Shown: piece by piece, positions 1 to 10,399 of the stretch
How positions within the stretch are numbered: the first letter of the stretch is position 1
How the letters are laid out: each line of letters begins with the position of its first letter
NCBI GenBank assembly: GCA_031288335.1
Contig: JAITRO010000242.1
Location: 1-45,956, forward strand
DNA: 45,956 bases
Source: Synergistaceae bacterium
Lineage (GTDB): Bacteria > Synergistota > Synergistia > Synergistales > Synergistaceae
Direction of reading: 5' to 3'
Made by a program: the position numbers and the translations under genes
Notes under the pieces: generated by a model
What the model was told of the DNA's origin: nothing
The model's database searches: none
What the model saw: only the letters and a program-made list of their open reading frames with translations

Positions 1-374
1 CTGACCCCCAGTTTAACGCCGCCATAATAACGGGTCACGACTGCGGCGACGTTGAACAGGGAAAATCTTTTTAACGCGCCGAGAATGGGACGCCCCGCCG
101 TTCCCGAGGGTTCTCCGGCATCCGTGGCGTATTCCGTTCCGGAAGGGCCGAAGAATCTGTAAGCCCAGCAATAATGAGTTGCCTTAGGGTACTTCGACGC
201 GATATCTTTCAGGAAATGCTCCGCTTCGGCGCGAGTCGACGCGGGTTGAACGCAGGCGATAAATCTGGAGTGCTTGATTGTCCTCTCGAAACAAATCAAT
301 TCGCGAACCGAAAAATATTGATCTTTTCCCAGAGTGTCTTTGAATGTATTGGATGTGTTGTGTGTGGATTTCAT
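1..374 (-). CDS. YigZ/IMPACT (UPF0029) family protein, C-terminus cut by window edge
   Basis: Manual reverse translation reads MKSTHNTSNTFKDTLGKDQYFSVRELICFERTIKHSRFIACVQPASTRAEAEHFLKDIASKYPKATHYCWAYRFFGPSGTEYATDAGEPSGTAGRPILGAL...VVTRYYGGVKLG, including the family motifs AGEPSGTAGRPIL and VTRYYGG. Confidence 0.85.
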   Translation of the reverse strand, partial: MKSTHNTSNTFKDTLGKDQYFSVRELICFERTIKHSRFIACVQPASTRAEAEHFLKDIASKYPKATHYCWAYRFFGPSGTEYATDAGEPSGTAGRPILGALKRFSLFNVAAVVTRYYGGVKLGV

Positions 375-399
375 GCAGGGACGAGTATTTTCGAAGAAA

Positions 400-903
400 T
401 CAGACATCCCAAGCTCTCAAAATTTTTTCGCGGCTGATCGACAGGGATTCCGGCAATACCTTTGTCTCGGCGGTTACCGACATGAAATTTGTATCGCCCT
501 TCCAACGCGGCACAATGTGAAGATGAAGGTGAGCGTCGATGCCGGCTCCCGCGACGCGTCCGATGTTCATGCCCAAATTGAAACCGTTCGCGTTGTAAGT
601 TTGCTCCAGGATAGGAACGCATTTTTTGGCGTAAAAAAACAATTCGTTGCTTTCCTCGTCCGAGAGCGACTGGAATATCGAGGTATGACGATAAGGGACG
701 ATCATCAAATGTCCGCTCGCGTAAGGGAAACGGTTCAGAATTACGAAAGAAAGACGTCCTCTGTGAATAATCAAATTTTCCTCGTCATTGTTCTCTTTCG
801 GATACGCGCAGAAAATACAAAACCCGCTCGACTCGTTTTTTTGTCTGGTATCTTCGTAAGAGTCGATATAATTCATACGCCAGGGGGCCCGTAAGACATC
901 CAA
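400..903 (-). CDS. HIT family hydrolase
   Basis: 167 aa ORF with FCIFC...NRFPYASGHLMIVP...HLHLHIVPRW, the HxHxH histidine triad. Confidence 0.9.
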   Translation of the reverse strand: MDVLRAPWRMNYIDSYEDTRQKNESSGFCIFCAYPKENNDEENLIIHRGRLSFVILNRFPYASGHLMIVPYRHTSIFQSLSDEESNELFFYAKKCVPILEQTYNANGFNLGMNIGRVAGAGIDAHLHLHIVPRWKGDTNFMSVTAETKVLPESLSISREKILRAWDV

Positions 904-1109
904 AAATAATCACCCTCCCGTTCGCGGGAAAATACCAGTTTTTCGGCCGCCTGGAGCGCCGCGGGATTTTACCCCATGCCGACAAAGTTATTTTAGCACA
1001 AGGAGGGCCGCTCATGGAGAGCAAAAAGCAAAACCTTATCAGCCGTTAGCTTCAGCGGCGTATCGTGGGCATCAGCGCGGACGTACTGGCAGAAGGCGGT
1101 CATAGGCAC

Positions 1110-1147
1110 TATAATATTTCCCGTAGTCATCCCGCGATATGTCGCGG
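1110..1147 (+). promoter_or_regulatory. Candidate promoter -10 (TATAAT 1110-1115) and 6-bp inverted repeat CCGCGA-tatg-TCGCGG (1132-1147) upstream of gatY
   Basis: Read directly; function is inference. Confidence 0.35.
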
Positions 1148-1192
1148 AAGAAAAAAATCCTGATCTTTAGCGAGAGCGAGCGCGATGATATA

Positions 1193-2038
1193 ATGTATGT
1201 AACATCGGAAAAATTGCTTCTCGATGCTGCCGCGGGCGGTTACGCGGTCGGCGCTTTCAACGCTGAAAACGCGGAAATGGTATGGGCGATAATAACCGCC
1301 GCCGAGGAAATGCGTTCGCCTGTTATTATACAGACAACGCCAAGCACGCTCAAATATCTGCCCGAAAGCTATTTCGCGGGCATGGTGAGAAACGCGGGCC
1401 AAGCCGCATCGGTTCCCGTGGCGCTGCACCTCGATCACGGCTCGTCGTTCGAACTGGCGAAGAGTTGCGTCGAAACAGGGTATTCGTCGGTGATGATAGA
1501 CGGCTCGAAGTTGTCTTACGAGGAAAACGCAGCGCTCACGAAACGCGTGTGCGATTTTGCGCGCGAACACGGCATTCCAGTCGAGGGCGAGATAGGGGTC
1601 ATCGGCGGCAAGGAGGAGACGACGCAGGCGAATTCCGGCATCTACACCGATCCCGTACAGGCCGCAGCGTTCGCTTACATCACCGGGGTCTCGTCGCTCG
1701 CGATCTCGATAGGAACCGCGCACGGTTTCTATAAGACACCCCCTGTGCTCGACCTGAACCGCATCTCCGAGACGAAAAACCACACCAACGTTCCCCTTGT
1801 CATGCACGGAGGCTCCGGCCTGTCCGACGAAACGCTCGGCAGGGCGGCGCGGCTTGGGATGTCGAAAATCAACTTCGCCACGGAACTGCGCGACGTTTAC
1901 ACCAAGGCAATGAGGGAATATATCGCTTCCGATCCAGGCGTATTCGACCCCAAAAAATACGGCTCACATGCCAGGACGGCTGTGAAGGAACTTGTGAAAC
2001 ACAAGATGAGAGTTTGCATGTCGGAAGGGAGAATTTGA
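1193..2038 (+). CDS. gatY: Class II (ketose/tagatose) bisphosphate aldolase, GatY/KbaY-like
   Basis: ORF 1139-2038; internal start MYVTSEKLLLDAAAGGYAVGAFNAEN preferred. Class II aldolase motifs VALHLDHGSSFE, GEIGVIGGKEE, PLVMHGGSGLSD. Confidence 0.85.
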   Translation: MYVTSEKLLLDAAAGGYAVGAFNAENAEMVWAIITAAEEMRSPVIIQTTPSTLKYLPESYFAGMVRNAGQAASVPVALHLDHGSSFELAKSCVETGYSSVMIDGSKLSYEENAALTKRVCDFAREHGIPVEGEIGVIGGKEETTQANSGIYTDPVQAAAFAYITGVSSLAISIGTAHGFYKTPPVLDLNRISETKNHTNVPLVMHGGSGLSDETLGRAARLGMSKINFATELRDVYTKAMREYIASDPGVFDPKKYGSHARTAVKELVKHKMRVCMSEGRI

Positions 2039-2039
2039 C

Positions 2040-3356
2040 ATGAATACGCGCGATTTCTTCGCGGATATGCTGCGGCGCAGGAGTGAAGGCCGGACCGACG
2101 GGATTTATTCCGTCTGCAGCGCGAACCCCATAGTGCTCGAGGCCGCCATGGATCACGCCAGGGATGAAGGCAGCCCTCTGCTGATAGAGGCGACCTCGAA
2201 CCAGGTCAACCAATACGGCGGTTACACCGGCATGAAACCGGCCGATTTCGTGGCGTTCATCCACCACATAGCCGAACATGCCTGTTTCGACCGGGCAAAA
2301 CTGATATTGGGCGGCGATCACCTGGGCCCCCTCGTCTGGAAATCCATGCCGGAGGCCGAAGCCATGCCGCGTGCCGAGGAACAGGTCGCGGCGTTCGTGG
2401 AGGCCGGATTCACCAAGATACATCTCGACACGAGCATGCGCCTCGGCGACGACAGAGGGCAGGGACTCTCCGATACCGTGATAGCCTCGCGCGGAGCGAG
2501 ATTGTGCGCGGCGGCTGAGAAAGCCTTCGCCGCGGTATCGGCCATGACGCCCAATGTCTCGCCGCCGGTATACGTGATAGGGAGCGAAGTCCCTGCACCG
2601 GGCGGCGCGGCAGGCGAGAGCGGGGGCGATACGCTCAAACCGACGTCCCCCGAGGCGTTTCTGGCCTCCTGCGGCGCGTTCGTAAAAGCTTTCGAGAAAG
2701 CTGGACTGGCTGAGGCGTGCTCGCGCATTGTGGCGTTCGTGGTGCAGCCGGGCGTGGAGTTCAACGGCGACACGATCTTCGACTACGACCGGAAAGCCGC
2801 GTCGGCGTTGTGCGCGTCGCCGGCCAAAGTCGGACGTCCGTTGATGTTCGAGGGCCACTCGACCGATTACCAACTGCCGGAATCGCTCGAACAAATGGTT
2901 GAGGACGGAATCGGCATACTGAAAGTCGGCCCCGGACTGACGTTCGCCCTGCGTGAGGGATTTTTCGCGCTGGAGCATATCGAACGCGAACTATTGAGCA
3001 ACAGCGGCGTCGAATTGAGCGCCTTCGCGGATACGCTTGAAAACGTCATGAAACGCGACGATTCAAATTGGAAGAATCACTATCACGGGAATGCTGAAAG
3101 CCTGAGACGGCAACGCCGTTACAGCTTTTTCGACCGTGCGAGGTACTACCTGCCGACGCCCGAAATCGAGCACAGCGCCGCGACGCTCGTCCGCAACCTG
3201 GAAAAAACAGGCATCAGCCTGCCGTTGCTGAGCCAATATCTACCGCGTTCCTACGACAAGGTGCGGCGCGGACTGCTCGGCGCGCTGCCGAAAGCGCTGC
3301 TCAAAGACTGCGTCAGGAACGCGCTGGCGGATTACTCGGCGGCCTGTAAGTATTGA
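2040..3356 (+). CDS. gatZ: D-tagatose-bisphosphate aldolase class II non-catalytic subunit, GatZ/KbaZ-like
   Basis: 438 aa ORF: YSVCSANPIVLEAAMDHA...LLIEATSNQVNQYGGYTGMKPADF; immediately downstream of gatY. Confidence 0.9.
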   Translation: MNTRDFFADMLRRRSEGRTDGIYSVCSANPIVLEAAMDHARDEGSPLLIEATSNQVNQYGGYTGMKPADFVAFIHHIAEHACFDRAKLILGGDHLGPLVWKSMPEAEAMPRAEEQVAAFVEAGFTKIHLDTSMRLGDDRGQGLSDTVIASRGARLCAAAEKAFAAVSAMTPNVSPPVYVIGSEVPAPGGAAGESGGDTLKPTSPEAFLASCGAFVKAFEKAGLAEACSRIVAFVVQPGVEFNGDTIFDYDRKAASALCASPAKVGRPLMFEGHSTDYQLPESLEQMVEDGIGILKVGPGLTFALREGFFALEHIERELLSNSGVELSAFADTLENVMKRDDSNWKNHYHGNAESLRRQRRYSFFDRARYYLPTPEIEHSAATLVRNLEKTGISLPLLSQYLPRSYDKVRRGLLGALPKALLKDCVRNALADYSAACKY

Positions 3357-3359
3357 TAT

Positions 3360-3399
3360 ATGACATGCTCCCGCGGCTAAAGCCGTTGGAGCATGTCAT
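3360..3399. terminator. Long inverted repeat ATGACATGCTCC...CGGCTaaAGCCG...GGAGCATGTCAT between convergent genes
   Basis: 12-bp outer perfect stem plus 5-bp inner stem read in sequence; no clear T-run. Confidence 0.55.
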
Positions 3400-3423
3400 G
3401 GAATTAATCTCCCTGAAATTCGC

Positions 3424-3954
3424 TCACTGCAGCAGATAACAGCCGGTGTAGGTGATCGTCCTGGGGCCGTAGTAATACCCGAGGCCGTTTTTCTCGCACA
3501 CATCGCTCACCACCAACCCGAAGGCCTCCATCGACGAGACCGATCGTTCGGGGGCAACGCACGGGGCGTCGGGATAGGCGCATTTGGCGCATTCGGTGCA
3601 CGCGCCATTGCCGAGCGCGAGCATACCGGGATACTCGCCCGTCAGTTCGTCCCTGAACGAGATGAAAAGCTCCTTCTGGCGCCGCCCCGCCGCTGCCATG
3701 GATTCGTAATCGAAATCATCTTCCAGCTCTCCAGTGGTCTGTACTATCAGGCCCGTCCTATAGGCGCTCATGGCCTGTGCGTTTTCCTCGATCGAGCCGC
3801 ATGCCGGCGGGCATCTCCAGTTTTTTCCGTATCGATTGCATCTGTCCGCGCCGCACATATCGCGCACCTCGCTCCGAGCCCTGAGCGTCGACGCGTCAAG
3901 CAGAGCGGCGTGCGAAAAACCGTAATTGACAGCTTTTATCACCAGGTTGTCCAT
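3424..3954 (-). CDS. DUF2284-like putative metal-binding protein
   Basis: 176 aa, Cys-rich: CGADRCNRYGKNWRCPPACGSIEE, GNGACTECAKCAYPDAPC. Confidence 0.7.
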   Translation of the reverse strand: MDNLVIKAVNYGFSHAALLDASTLRARSEVRDMCGADRCNRYGKNWRCPPACGSIEENAQAMSAYRTGLIVQTTGELEDDFDYESMAAAGRRQKELFISFRDELTGEYPGMLALGNGACTECAKCAYPDAPCVAPERSVSSMEAFGLVVSDVCEKNGLGYYYGPRTITYTGCYLLQ

Positions 3955-4019
3955 CTCAGCTCTCCTTCTGTTCGAATGAATTTTTCCACGGAATATATTT
4001 TCATAGTTTAATTATATTA

Positions 4020-6581
4020 TCAATCTTGTTTAATATCCGTCAACACATTCTCCAACCTCTCTGAAATCGCGTCGTAGCCGAAGTTGACCAGCTGTTCCTT
4101 CATCCACGATATCAGCTCGCCTTCCGCCTCATAGCTGTATTGATCGAGTTCGTTCATGACGCTCTGCATCGTGTCGATGTCGTAATCGCGGCTCGCCTCA
4201 AGCATTTTTTCGAACAATGAGCGATCGGGCGCCGGAAGCGTGTTTTTGGCGCTGTCCGCATCCGCTCCTATCTCGTCCGCGCTCTTCAGCAGGCCTTCGA
4301 GCTGTATGATCAACGTCTCGACATTGCCGATGAACGTCTCGCTGCCGGCCATCACACGGGCGAAATCGCCGCTTTTGGCCGATATTTCGAGCGCCTCGGC
4401 CATCCGTCCAACCTCGTCAGCGCTGATTCCGTAGCAGCTTCCCTTGGCTCCGTGCACAGTGACGGCATACTCCGACAGCGTGGCCTCCGTCACGTTTCTC
4501 AATGTATCCAGCAATTTCGGCATGTTTTGTGTGAACGACCTGATGACGCCGATGTAGACCGACGCTGCATCGTTGAACCGCCTCATTCCGGCGAATATAT
4601 CAATGCCGCTTATGCGGGTTTTTTCGAGCAGGTTCTTTAGGATTGTCTCGTAGTTGTTTTGGGCATCGGGATCATGCACGCTTTCCTCCGCCGCTCGTAT
4701 CGTCTCGGGGCTCTGTTTGTCCCTCACGAACCGGCGGAGAGCAGCGTCCAGCTTCACAACGTCGATGGGCTTTGTCAGGAACGCCTGAAAGCCGTTTTCC
4801 AGAAACATTTTGTCGTTGCCGACTATCGCGTTTGCTGTCAGCGCGATTATCGGGATCGTCTTAGCGTACTCACTGTTAATATCATTGCGGATTACTCTGA
4901 CCGTCTCGATACCATCCAGCCCGGGCATCATGTGATCCATGAAAATCGCGTCATAGTGAATTTCCTCCTTGCGAATCAGGTTGATGGCGTCCATGCCGCT
5001 GGTAACGCAGTGAATCAGCAACCCCTCGTAGGACATCAACATGCCCCTTGCCACGTCGAGGTTCATGCTCACGTCGTCCACGACCAATACCTTGCCGTAC
5101 GGCATCGGGACGTAATCGACGTTTTTTATCTTTCGGCTCGCCCTCTCCAGGAAACGGAAACCCTTGAGGTTGTCTGCGGACTCCCTCCCTATAGGACGGG
5201 GATCAATTATGCCCTGTCTGATGCGCACGGAAAATTTGCTGCCATGCCCGTATTCGCTCTCAACATTTATGGAACCGCCCATCATCGTGACCAGACGCTT
5301 GCAGATGGCGAGCCCGAGGCCGGTGCCCTCTATTGTGCGGTGGGTCAGCATGTCGACCTGTTGATAGTCGGAGAACAGCTTCCGGATATTTTCCTCCGAA
5401 ATACCTATTCCCGAATCCTTGACATAACAATCGAGCCAGACTTCATCGTCCTCCCTGACGCACGAAAAGCCGAGTTCCACCATCCCCTGCGGCGTGTATT
5501 TTATGGCGTTGGAAAGCAGGTTGCTCAATATCTGCTTGATGCGAAGCTCGTCGCCGAAAAGCATGTTCGGCAGGTTCTCGTCGATCTCCAGTTTGAACGT
5601 AAGCGGCTTGGAGCCTATGCGCACGACGTTCATGCCGACGATATCGCTTATGACGCTTGCCGTTTCGTACTCTATGGGGATCAGTTCGAAGCGGCCGGAT
5701 TCTATTTTGGATATATCCAGAATGTCGTTGATTATGTTGAGAAGCGTGACGCCGGAACCGTATATTTTTTCGAGGTTGAGAAGCGTGTCCTGTGGCAGCT
5801 GTTTTCGCAGCTCCAGTTCGGCAAGGCCGTTGATGACGTTGAGAGGCGTGCGGATCTCGTGGCTCATGCTGGCCAGAAACTCGCTTTTCGCTCTGTTGGC
5901 TGCCTCCGCGGCCTTGGCGCGCACTGCTATTGCTTTCGATACGATGAGGCTCAAAATTATCCCTAAGAAGATGACCACGGCGGACATGACCGTCATCTTG
6001 ATCCCAGCGCGCACCGCGTACGAGTACACCATCGATATTTCACTGTCTCCGCTTTCGATCAGGGACTCTGTAAGATCGGCCAGACCGGTAATGTACTCAT
6101 TCTCCAACAAGGCGATATCCCCGCTCTTTGTAAGACGCGGCATGATCATAAACCGGAGAACTCCCCTCATCGCCGCGTCAATCGCCTCGTCCTGCAGCTT
6201 TCTGTAGATCGGCCCTATCTTCAGGAGACGCAAATGAATCTCCCTCGCCTTCGGCGAGAGATAGTTCTCATCAACCGTTTTCACCATCTTGGCTATCTCG
6301 TCCCTGTTGCTCAAGATGAGGAAGTGATATCTCTTTAATTCCGAGTCGACTTTGATGTCCATCATACTTATGACTATTCTTCTGTTCTCGACGGCGAGGC
6401 TTCGTGCCTTGAGCATGTTGATGGTGGTCTTGATGTAATGTTCGTATGCGCTCTCGACGTTATCGGCTATCGTCATACTCGTGAAATAATCGGTATAGCC
6501 GACTAGCAGCATAAGTCCGGCCAATATTGAGACGAGGACAGGAATTTTACCTATTTTTTTTATACTTTCGAGCCATTTCAC
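4020..6581 (-). CDS. Membrane hybrid sensor histidine kinase with receiver and HPt domains
   Basis: N-terminal TM segments, H-box ASMSHEIRTPLNVI, N/G boxes NLLSNAIKYTPQG/EGTGLGLAICKRL, receiver VLVVDDVSMNL...FMDHMMPGLDGIETV, C-terminal HPt-like AVTVHGAKGSCYGI. Confidence 0.93.
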   Translation of the reverse strand: MKWLESIKKIGKIPVLVSILAGLMLLVGYTDYFTSMTIADNVESAYEHYIKTTINMLKARSLAVENRRIVISMMDIKVDSELKRYHFLILSNRDEIAKMVKTVDENYLSPKAREIHLRLLKIGPIYRKLQDEAIDAAMRGVLRFMIMPRLTKSGDIALLENEYITGLADLTESLIESGDSEISMVYSYAVRAGIKMTVMSAVVIFLGIILSLIVSKAIAVRAKAAEAANRAKSEFLASMSHEIRTPLNVINGLAELELRKQLPQDTLLNLEKIYGSGVTLLNIINDILDISKIESGRFELIPIEYETASVISDIVGMNVVRIGSKPLTFKLEIDENLPNMLFGDELRIKQILSNLLSNAIKYTPQGMVELGFSCVREDDEVWLDCYVKDSGIGISEENIRKLFSDYQQVDMLTHRTIEGTGLGLAICKRLVTMMGGSINVESEYGHGSKFSVRIRQGIIDPRPIGRESADNLKGFRFLERASRKIKNVDYVPMPYGKVLVVDDVSMNLDVARGMLMSYEGLLIHCVTSGMDAINLIRKEEIHYDAIFMDHMMPGLDGIETVRVIRNDINSEYAKTIPIIALTANAIVGNDKMFLENGFQAFLTKPIDVVKLDAALRRFVRDKQSPETIRAAEESVHDPDAQNNYETILKNLLEKTRISGIDIFAGMRRFNDAASVYIGVIRSFTQNMPKLLDTLRNVTEATLSEYAVTVHGAKGSCYGISADEVGRMAEALEISAKSGDFARVMAGSETFIGNVETLIIQLEGLLKSADEIGADADSAKNTLPAPDRSLFEKMLEASRDYDIDTMQSVMNELDQYSYEAEGELISWMKEQLVNFGYDAISERLENVLTDIKQD

Positions 6582-6729
6582 GCAGATATCCCCATTTATA
6601 AATAAAGTGCATAACTATTCATTCCGTATATGTTTTATCGGCTTTAAACCGCTTAAACTTTACCTGCCCTACGCCTTTTCCCACCGCCCACCCGAAAGAC
6701 GATTAATAAAAGTTCTTAATTTTTACTTC

Positions 6730-8511
6730 TTACTTCTTCTTAATTTCTTTTCTTGCGGGCAGCGCCTTCAGCACTTTTTTCTTCGGATGCGCCGTTTCGT
6801 CGCCTGTATGGAAGAAAGCGAGTTCCTTCTGCAGCATTCCGGCGAGGTTCGCCAATCCCTCCGAACGCTCCGCGACCCTCTCGGACGCGGACGCCACATC
6901 CTGAGAGCTGCTTTTGATGTTTCCGCCGGCGTTCGAAGAGTCGTTTATCTTCGTCGACATACTCTGAACAGCCTCGGCGATCTCCTCGCTCGAAGCCGCC
7001 TGTTCCTCCGAGACGGCCGCCAAATCCTGCGTGGAGGCCGCTATTTCGTGCAGGTTGATTATCATGTTCGATATGGCCTCCTCGGTCTGTATCGACAGAT
7101 CCCTCGCCTTGCCGGCGTCCCGCGCGTTCTCCACGGCGTAGCCCACTATCACGCTGAGTTCGCCGGATATCCGCGAGGCAATGTCGGCGATGCTCTTTGC
7201 CGCAAGATTGCTCTCTTCAGCGAGTTTGCGGACTTCTTCCGCGACAACCGCAAATCCTCTGCCCGCGTCTCCCGCGCGCGCAGCCTCTATGGCGGCGTTC
7301 AGCGCAAGCAGGTTCGTCTGTCCGGCTATGCCGCCTATCTGAATGACAAAGTTCTGTATCTGCTTGGCCCTGCCGCCCAATTCCGTAAGCGCCCCATTGG
7401 CCGCCGTCGCGCTCGCCGCGACCCTTGTGGTGTCCTGCACCACGCTGCGTACCGCGCTGCCTCCGACCTCGCCGGCGCTTATCGCCGTTTCCACCTTGCG
7501 GGCTATGTCCGTTCCCTTATCGGCAGTGGTCTGCGCTCCAGCTGCCACTTCCTCCACGGACGAGTTGACCTCTTCGCCGATGGCTGACAAATTGCGCAGG
7601 TTTGTGCTCATCTCGTCGATGTTCGCGCGGAATTCCTCGACAGAAGCGTTAGCCTCCTCGGCCATGGCCGAGAAGTCCTGCGCCGACTCCGATATCTCGC
7701 CGCCGGCTTCCTTCACCTTGTTCACCACATCGCGCAGGTTCGCGGCCATTTCGAGGATAGCCCGTCCCATGCGCGAGAGAGCGTCATCTCCGCTGATCTC
7801 GTAGTCGATGGTGAGATCGCCCCCGGCGAACTTCTTGATGTTTTCTTCCATTTCAGCAAGGGGCCCCGTGATATTTCCCGCCATCATGACGCCCAATATG
7901 ACCGTTATGAGGATAGCGGCTGCCGCGATTATGAGATTTATAGTGGAGGCGCGTACGGAATACCGAACGTTAGCATCCTGCGTCTCCTGGGCCTCTTGCA
8001 CCAAGCGGGCTGACATGCCGCGCAGAAGCGTGGTGTATGTCTCGGATGCCAATTCAATTTCGGTTAAAAATTTTTCCCACGCCGCGTCCTTGTCCGTAGC
8101 CTGGAGTTCTATCACTTCGTTCTGGAGCCGCCTCAATTTCAGGGCCGCTTCATTTAAATCGGCGAAATTCTTTTTTTTCTCGCTGGTGTGGGCAAGATCG
8201 CTCAGTGTTTGAATTATCTCCACCTGGGAAGCGCGCGCCTCTTCCAAATCCGCCCTGTATCCTCTCACTTTTTCCTGGTCATCTTGGAGGATTATTTTAA
8301 GAACGTCCTTCTGCGTGCGCTGAAGGTTGGCTCTCGCGATGCCGATATCAATGGCTGGAATGGTTTGCTCGTTGAAAGATCTGACGAAATTGTCCGAAAC
8401 TACACTGCTGGTGCGGTAACTGAGTGCTAATACGGCTATTAATATGATCACTGGAACCGCGGCCAGCATACCTAACTTCGCCCCGATACTCATGCTCTTC
8501 AGCCAATTCAT
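6730..8511 (-). CDS. Methyl-accepting chemotaxis protein
   Basis: ORF extends to 8628; start [14 protein letters not shown] at 8511 has an upstream AGGAGG. HAMP region and signalling hairpin [43 protein letters not shown]. Confidence 0.95.
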   Translation of the reverse strand: MNWLKSMSIGAKLGMLAAVPVIILIAVLALSYRTSSVVSDNFVRSFNEQTIPAIDIGIARANLQRTQKDVLKIILQDDQEKVRGYRADLEEARASQVEIIQTLSDLAHTSEKKKNFADLNEAALKLRRLQNEVIELQATDKDAAWEKFLTEIELASETYTTLLRGMSARLVQEAQETQDANVRYSVRASTINLIIAAAAILITVILGVMMAGNITGPLAEMEENIKKFAGGDLTIDYEISGDDALSRMGRAILEMAANLRDVVNKVKEAGGEISESAQDFSAMAEEANASVEEFRANIDEMSTNLRNLSAIGEEVNSSVEEVAAGAQTTADKGTDIARKVETAISAGEVGGSAVRSVVQDTTRVAASATAANGALTELGGRAKQIQNFVIQIGGIAGQTNLLALNAAIEAARAGDAGRGFAVVAEEVRKLAEESNLAAKSIADIASRISGELSVIVGYAVENARDAGKARDLSIQTEEAISNMIINLHEIAASTQDLAAVSEEQAASSEEIAEAVQSMSTKINDSSNAGGNIKSSSQDVASASERVAERSEGLANLAGMLQKELAFFHTGDETAHPKKKVLKALPARKEIKKK

Positions 8512-8701
8512 AACAATAATACCTCCTCTTAATTTATGACTTTTTGTTGAGTAGTAGAGTCTCCTGTTATTATAGCTGAGAACTCTTTTCTCACAAGAAA
8601 TATAATAGTAAGCCTTTATTACGGGCATTGACAGTTATGGAAAGTATGATATGTTATTATCACATCTGCTGACACAACAGGCAGATTGACGGAGGTGACG
8701 T

Positions 8702-9580
8702 ATGACAGCCGGTGTACAGTTGACATCAGGAGCGGGAAGTATTGACGCGGTTAGGGCATCGAGCGGGATGGCGGTTGCCGAAAGGGATATCCTCATGCGC
8801 GAGAAGGCGCTTGCGGCCTCTGTCCCAGGAGCTTCATCGCACACCGCTTACCGGTATGAGATAGGCCCCGACGGCAAACGTTACATAGTCGGCGCGGAAG
8901 TTTCAATGATAGCTCCCGAGGACGAATTGACCTCGACTCCGGGCATAAAAAAGCAAGCGGCCGCCGGCGATGTCGTGGACAACGAAAAATCGCCCAAGTC
9001 CGAATCCTCGAAAAATGCCAAACCCGACGGGGAAATCGCGCGTCTCGAACGGACGGAGCGTGAAGTGATAGCGCATGAGAATGCCCACAAAGCCTCGGCT
9101 GGACGTTTCGGCGGCCCTGTCAGTTACACTTATACGACCGGGCCGGACGGCAAGCGCTATATTACCGGCGGCGAGGTACCGATACACACTCCAGCCACGA
9201 ACGATCCCGAAGAGGCGTTGAGCAACGCGAAACAGGTGATGCGCGCCGCGACAGCCCCCGCTGATCCCTCCGGCCAGGACATCGCGGTCGCCGCCTCTGC
9301 CGCGGCCATGGCGTCGGATGCGCTCGCTAATCTGGCCCGCGAGCGCGAGGATGAGGGCGGAAACTCGGAACACGCGGTAAATTCGGCCCGCGAAATAGCG
9401 CGCGCCTACTCGAAAAACGCATCCCCCAAAGGTTTATGGTCGACGAATGGATTCGAAAAAATCTCCGCCGCGGATGAAAACACTTTGTCGCAAGACAAGG
9501 CGGAGGTAACGCAAGACGAGGCGGAAGCAGCGGAGGAGATATCCCCCGAAAATCTCCCGAAGCTGGACATCGCCGCTTAA
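8702..9580 (+). CDS. Putative metalloprotease, SprA-related/CJM1_0395-like family
   Basis: VIAHENAHKASAGRFGGPVSYTYTTGPDGKRYITGGEVPI, the characteristic HExxH-like plus GPDGKRY segment. Confidence 0.75.
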   Translation: MTAGVQLTSGAGSIDAVRASSGMAVAERDILMREKALAASVPGASSHTAYRYEIGPDGKRYIVGAEVSMIAPEDELTSTPGIKKQAAAGDVVDNEKSPKSESSKNAKPDGEIARLERTEREVIAHENAHKASAGRFGGPVSYTYTTGPDGKRYITGGEVPIHTPATNDPEEALSNAKQVMRAATAPADPSGQDIAVAASAAAMASDALANLAREREDEGGNSEHAVNSAREIARAYSKNASPKGLWSTNGFEKISAADENTLSQDKAEVTQDEAEAAEEISPENLPKLDIAA

Positions 9581-9609
9581 AAATGATAGAATTTATCGGC
9601 TGAATGAAA

Positions 9610-9644
9610 GGAATCCGGCGAATGAAACGTATGAGACGGATTCC
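9610..9644 (+). terminator. Inverted repeat GGAATCCG...CGGATTCC upstream of rpsD
   Basis: 8-bp perfect arms 9610-9617 and 9637-9644; terminator of the upstream gene or rpsD leader element. Confidence 0.4.
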
Positions 9645-9681
9645 TTGATTTATAAAAAATTATCCGCAAGGGAGTGTTGTC

Positions 9682-10284
9682 ATGGCAACCAGAAGAGAGC
9701 CTCGGTTCAAGCTCTGCCGCCGTCTTGGGGTCGATATATGCAACCATCACAAGGCGTTAAAGAGGGTGAGCGGCCAGGCGCAGAAGAGCGGCCGCGCCGG
9801 AAAGAAAACATCCGAGTACGGGCAGCAGTTGATGGAGAAACAGAAGATAAAGGCCTATTACGGAGTTCTCGAACGTCAGTTCGTCCGTTATTATCAAATG
9901 GGACAGAAAAGCTCCGAGGCAACCGGTGTCGCTATGCTGAAAGCGCTGGAGTGCAGGCTTGACAATATGGTCTACCGCATCGGTTTCGGCCGTTCGATCA
10001 GGCATTCCCGCCAACTCGTAAATCACGGACACATTCAGGTCAACGGAAAGAAAGTCGATATCCCATCGTACGCCTGTAAGCCCGGCGATGTCATCTCCGT
10101 CCGCGAAAAATCCCGCGAGATCGAGAGCGTTCGTTCGTGTTTTCAGGAGTTGCGGCAGTATGACGTGGAATACATAGAAAAAAATTTCGATCAGTTCAGC
10201 GGCACCTTGACGAAGGAGCCCCCGCGCGAAAAGATTCCGATCGACGCCAATGAGATAATGGTGGTCGAGCTGTTCTCGAAGTAA
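9682..10284 (+). CDS. rpsD: 30S ribosomal protein S4
   Basis: 200 aa; S4 domain LECRLDNMVYRIGFGRSIRHSRQLVNHGHIQVNGKKVDIPSYACKPGDVISVREKS. Confidence 0.93.
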   Translation: MATRREPRFKLCRRLGVDICNHHKALKRVSGQAQKSGRAGKKTSEYGQQLMEKQKIKAYYGVLERQFVRYYQMGQKSSEATGVAMLKALECRLDNMVYRIGFGRSIRHSRQLVNHGHIQVNGKKVDIPSYACKPGDVISVREKSREIESVRSCFQELRQYDVEYIEKNFDQFSGTLTKEPPREKIPIDANEIMVVELFSK

Positions 10285-10399
10285 AAAAATTCAAGTACAT
10301 CCTCTACGGTCACAGTACAACCATCCACGATGATAAATCATCACCAAACGGAACAAAACTGGTGTGACGGAGAGGCCCCGAAATAATTTCATAAATAGT

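Noticed and set aside
1869-2978. 369-aa minus-strand ORF (also 1127-1807)
   Set aside because: Antisense to clear gatY/gatZ coding sequence; composition typical of GC-biased shadow ORFs.
4659-5966. 435-aa plus-strand ORF
   Set aside because: Antisense to the hybrid histidine kinase with all diagnostic motifs on the minus strand.
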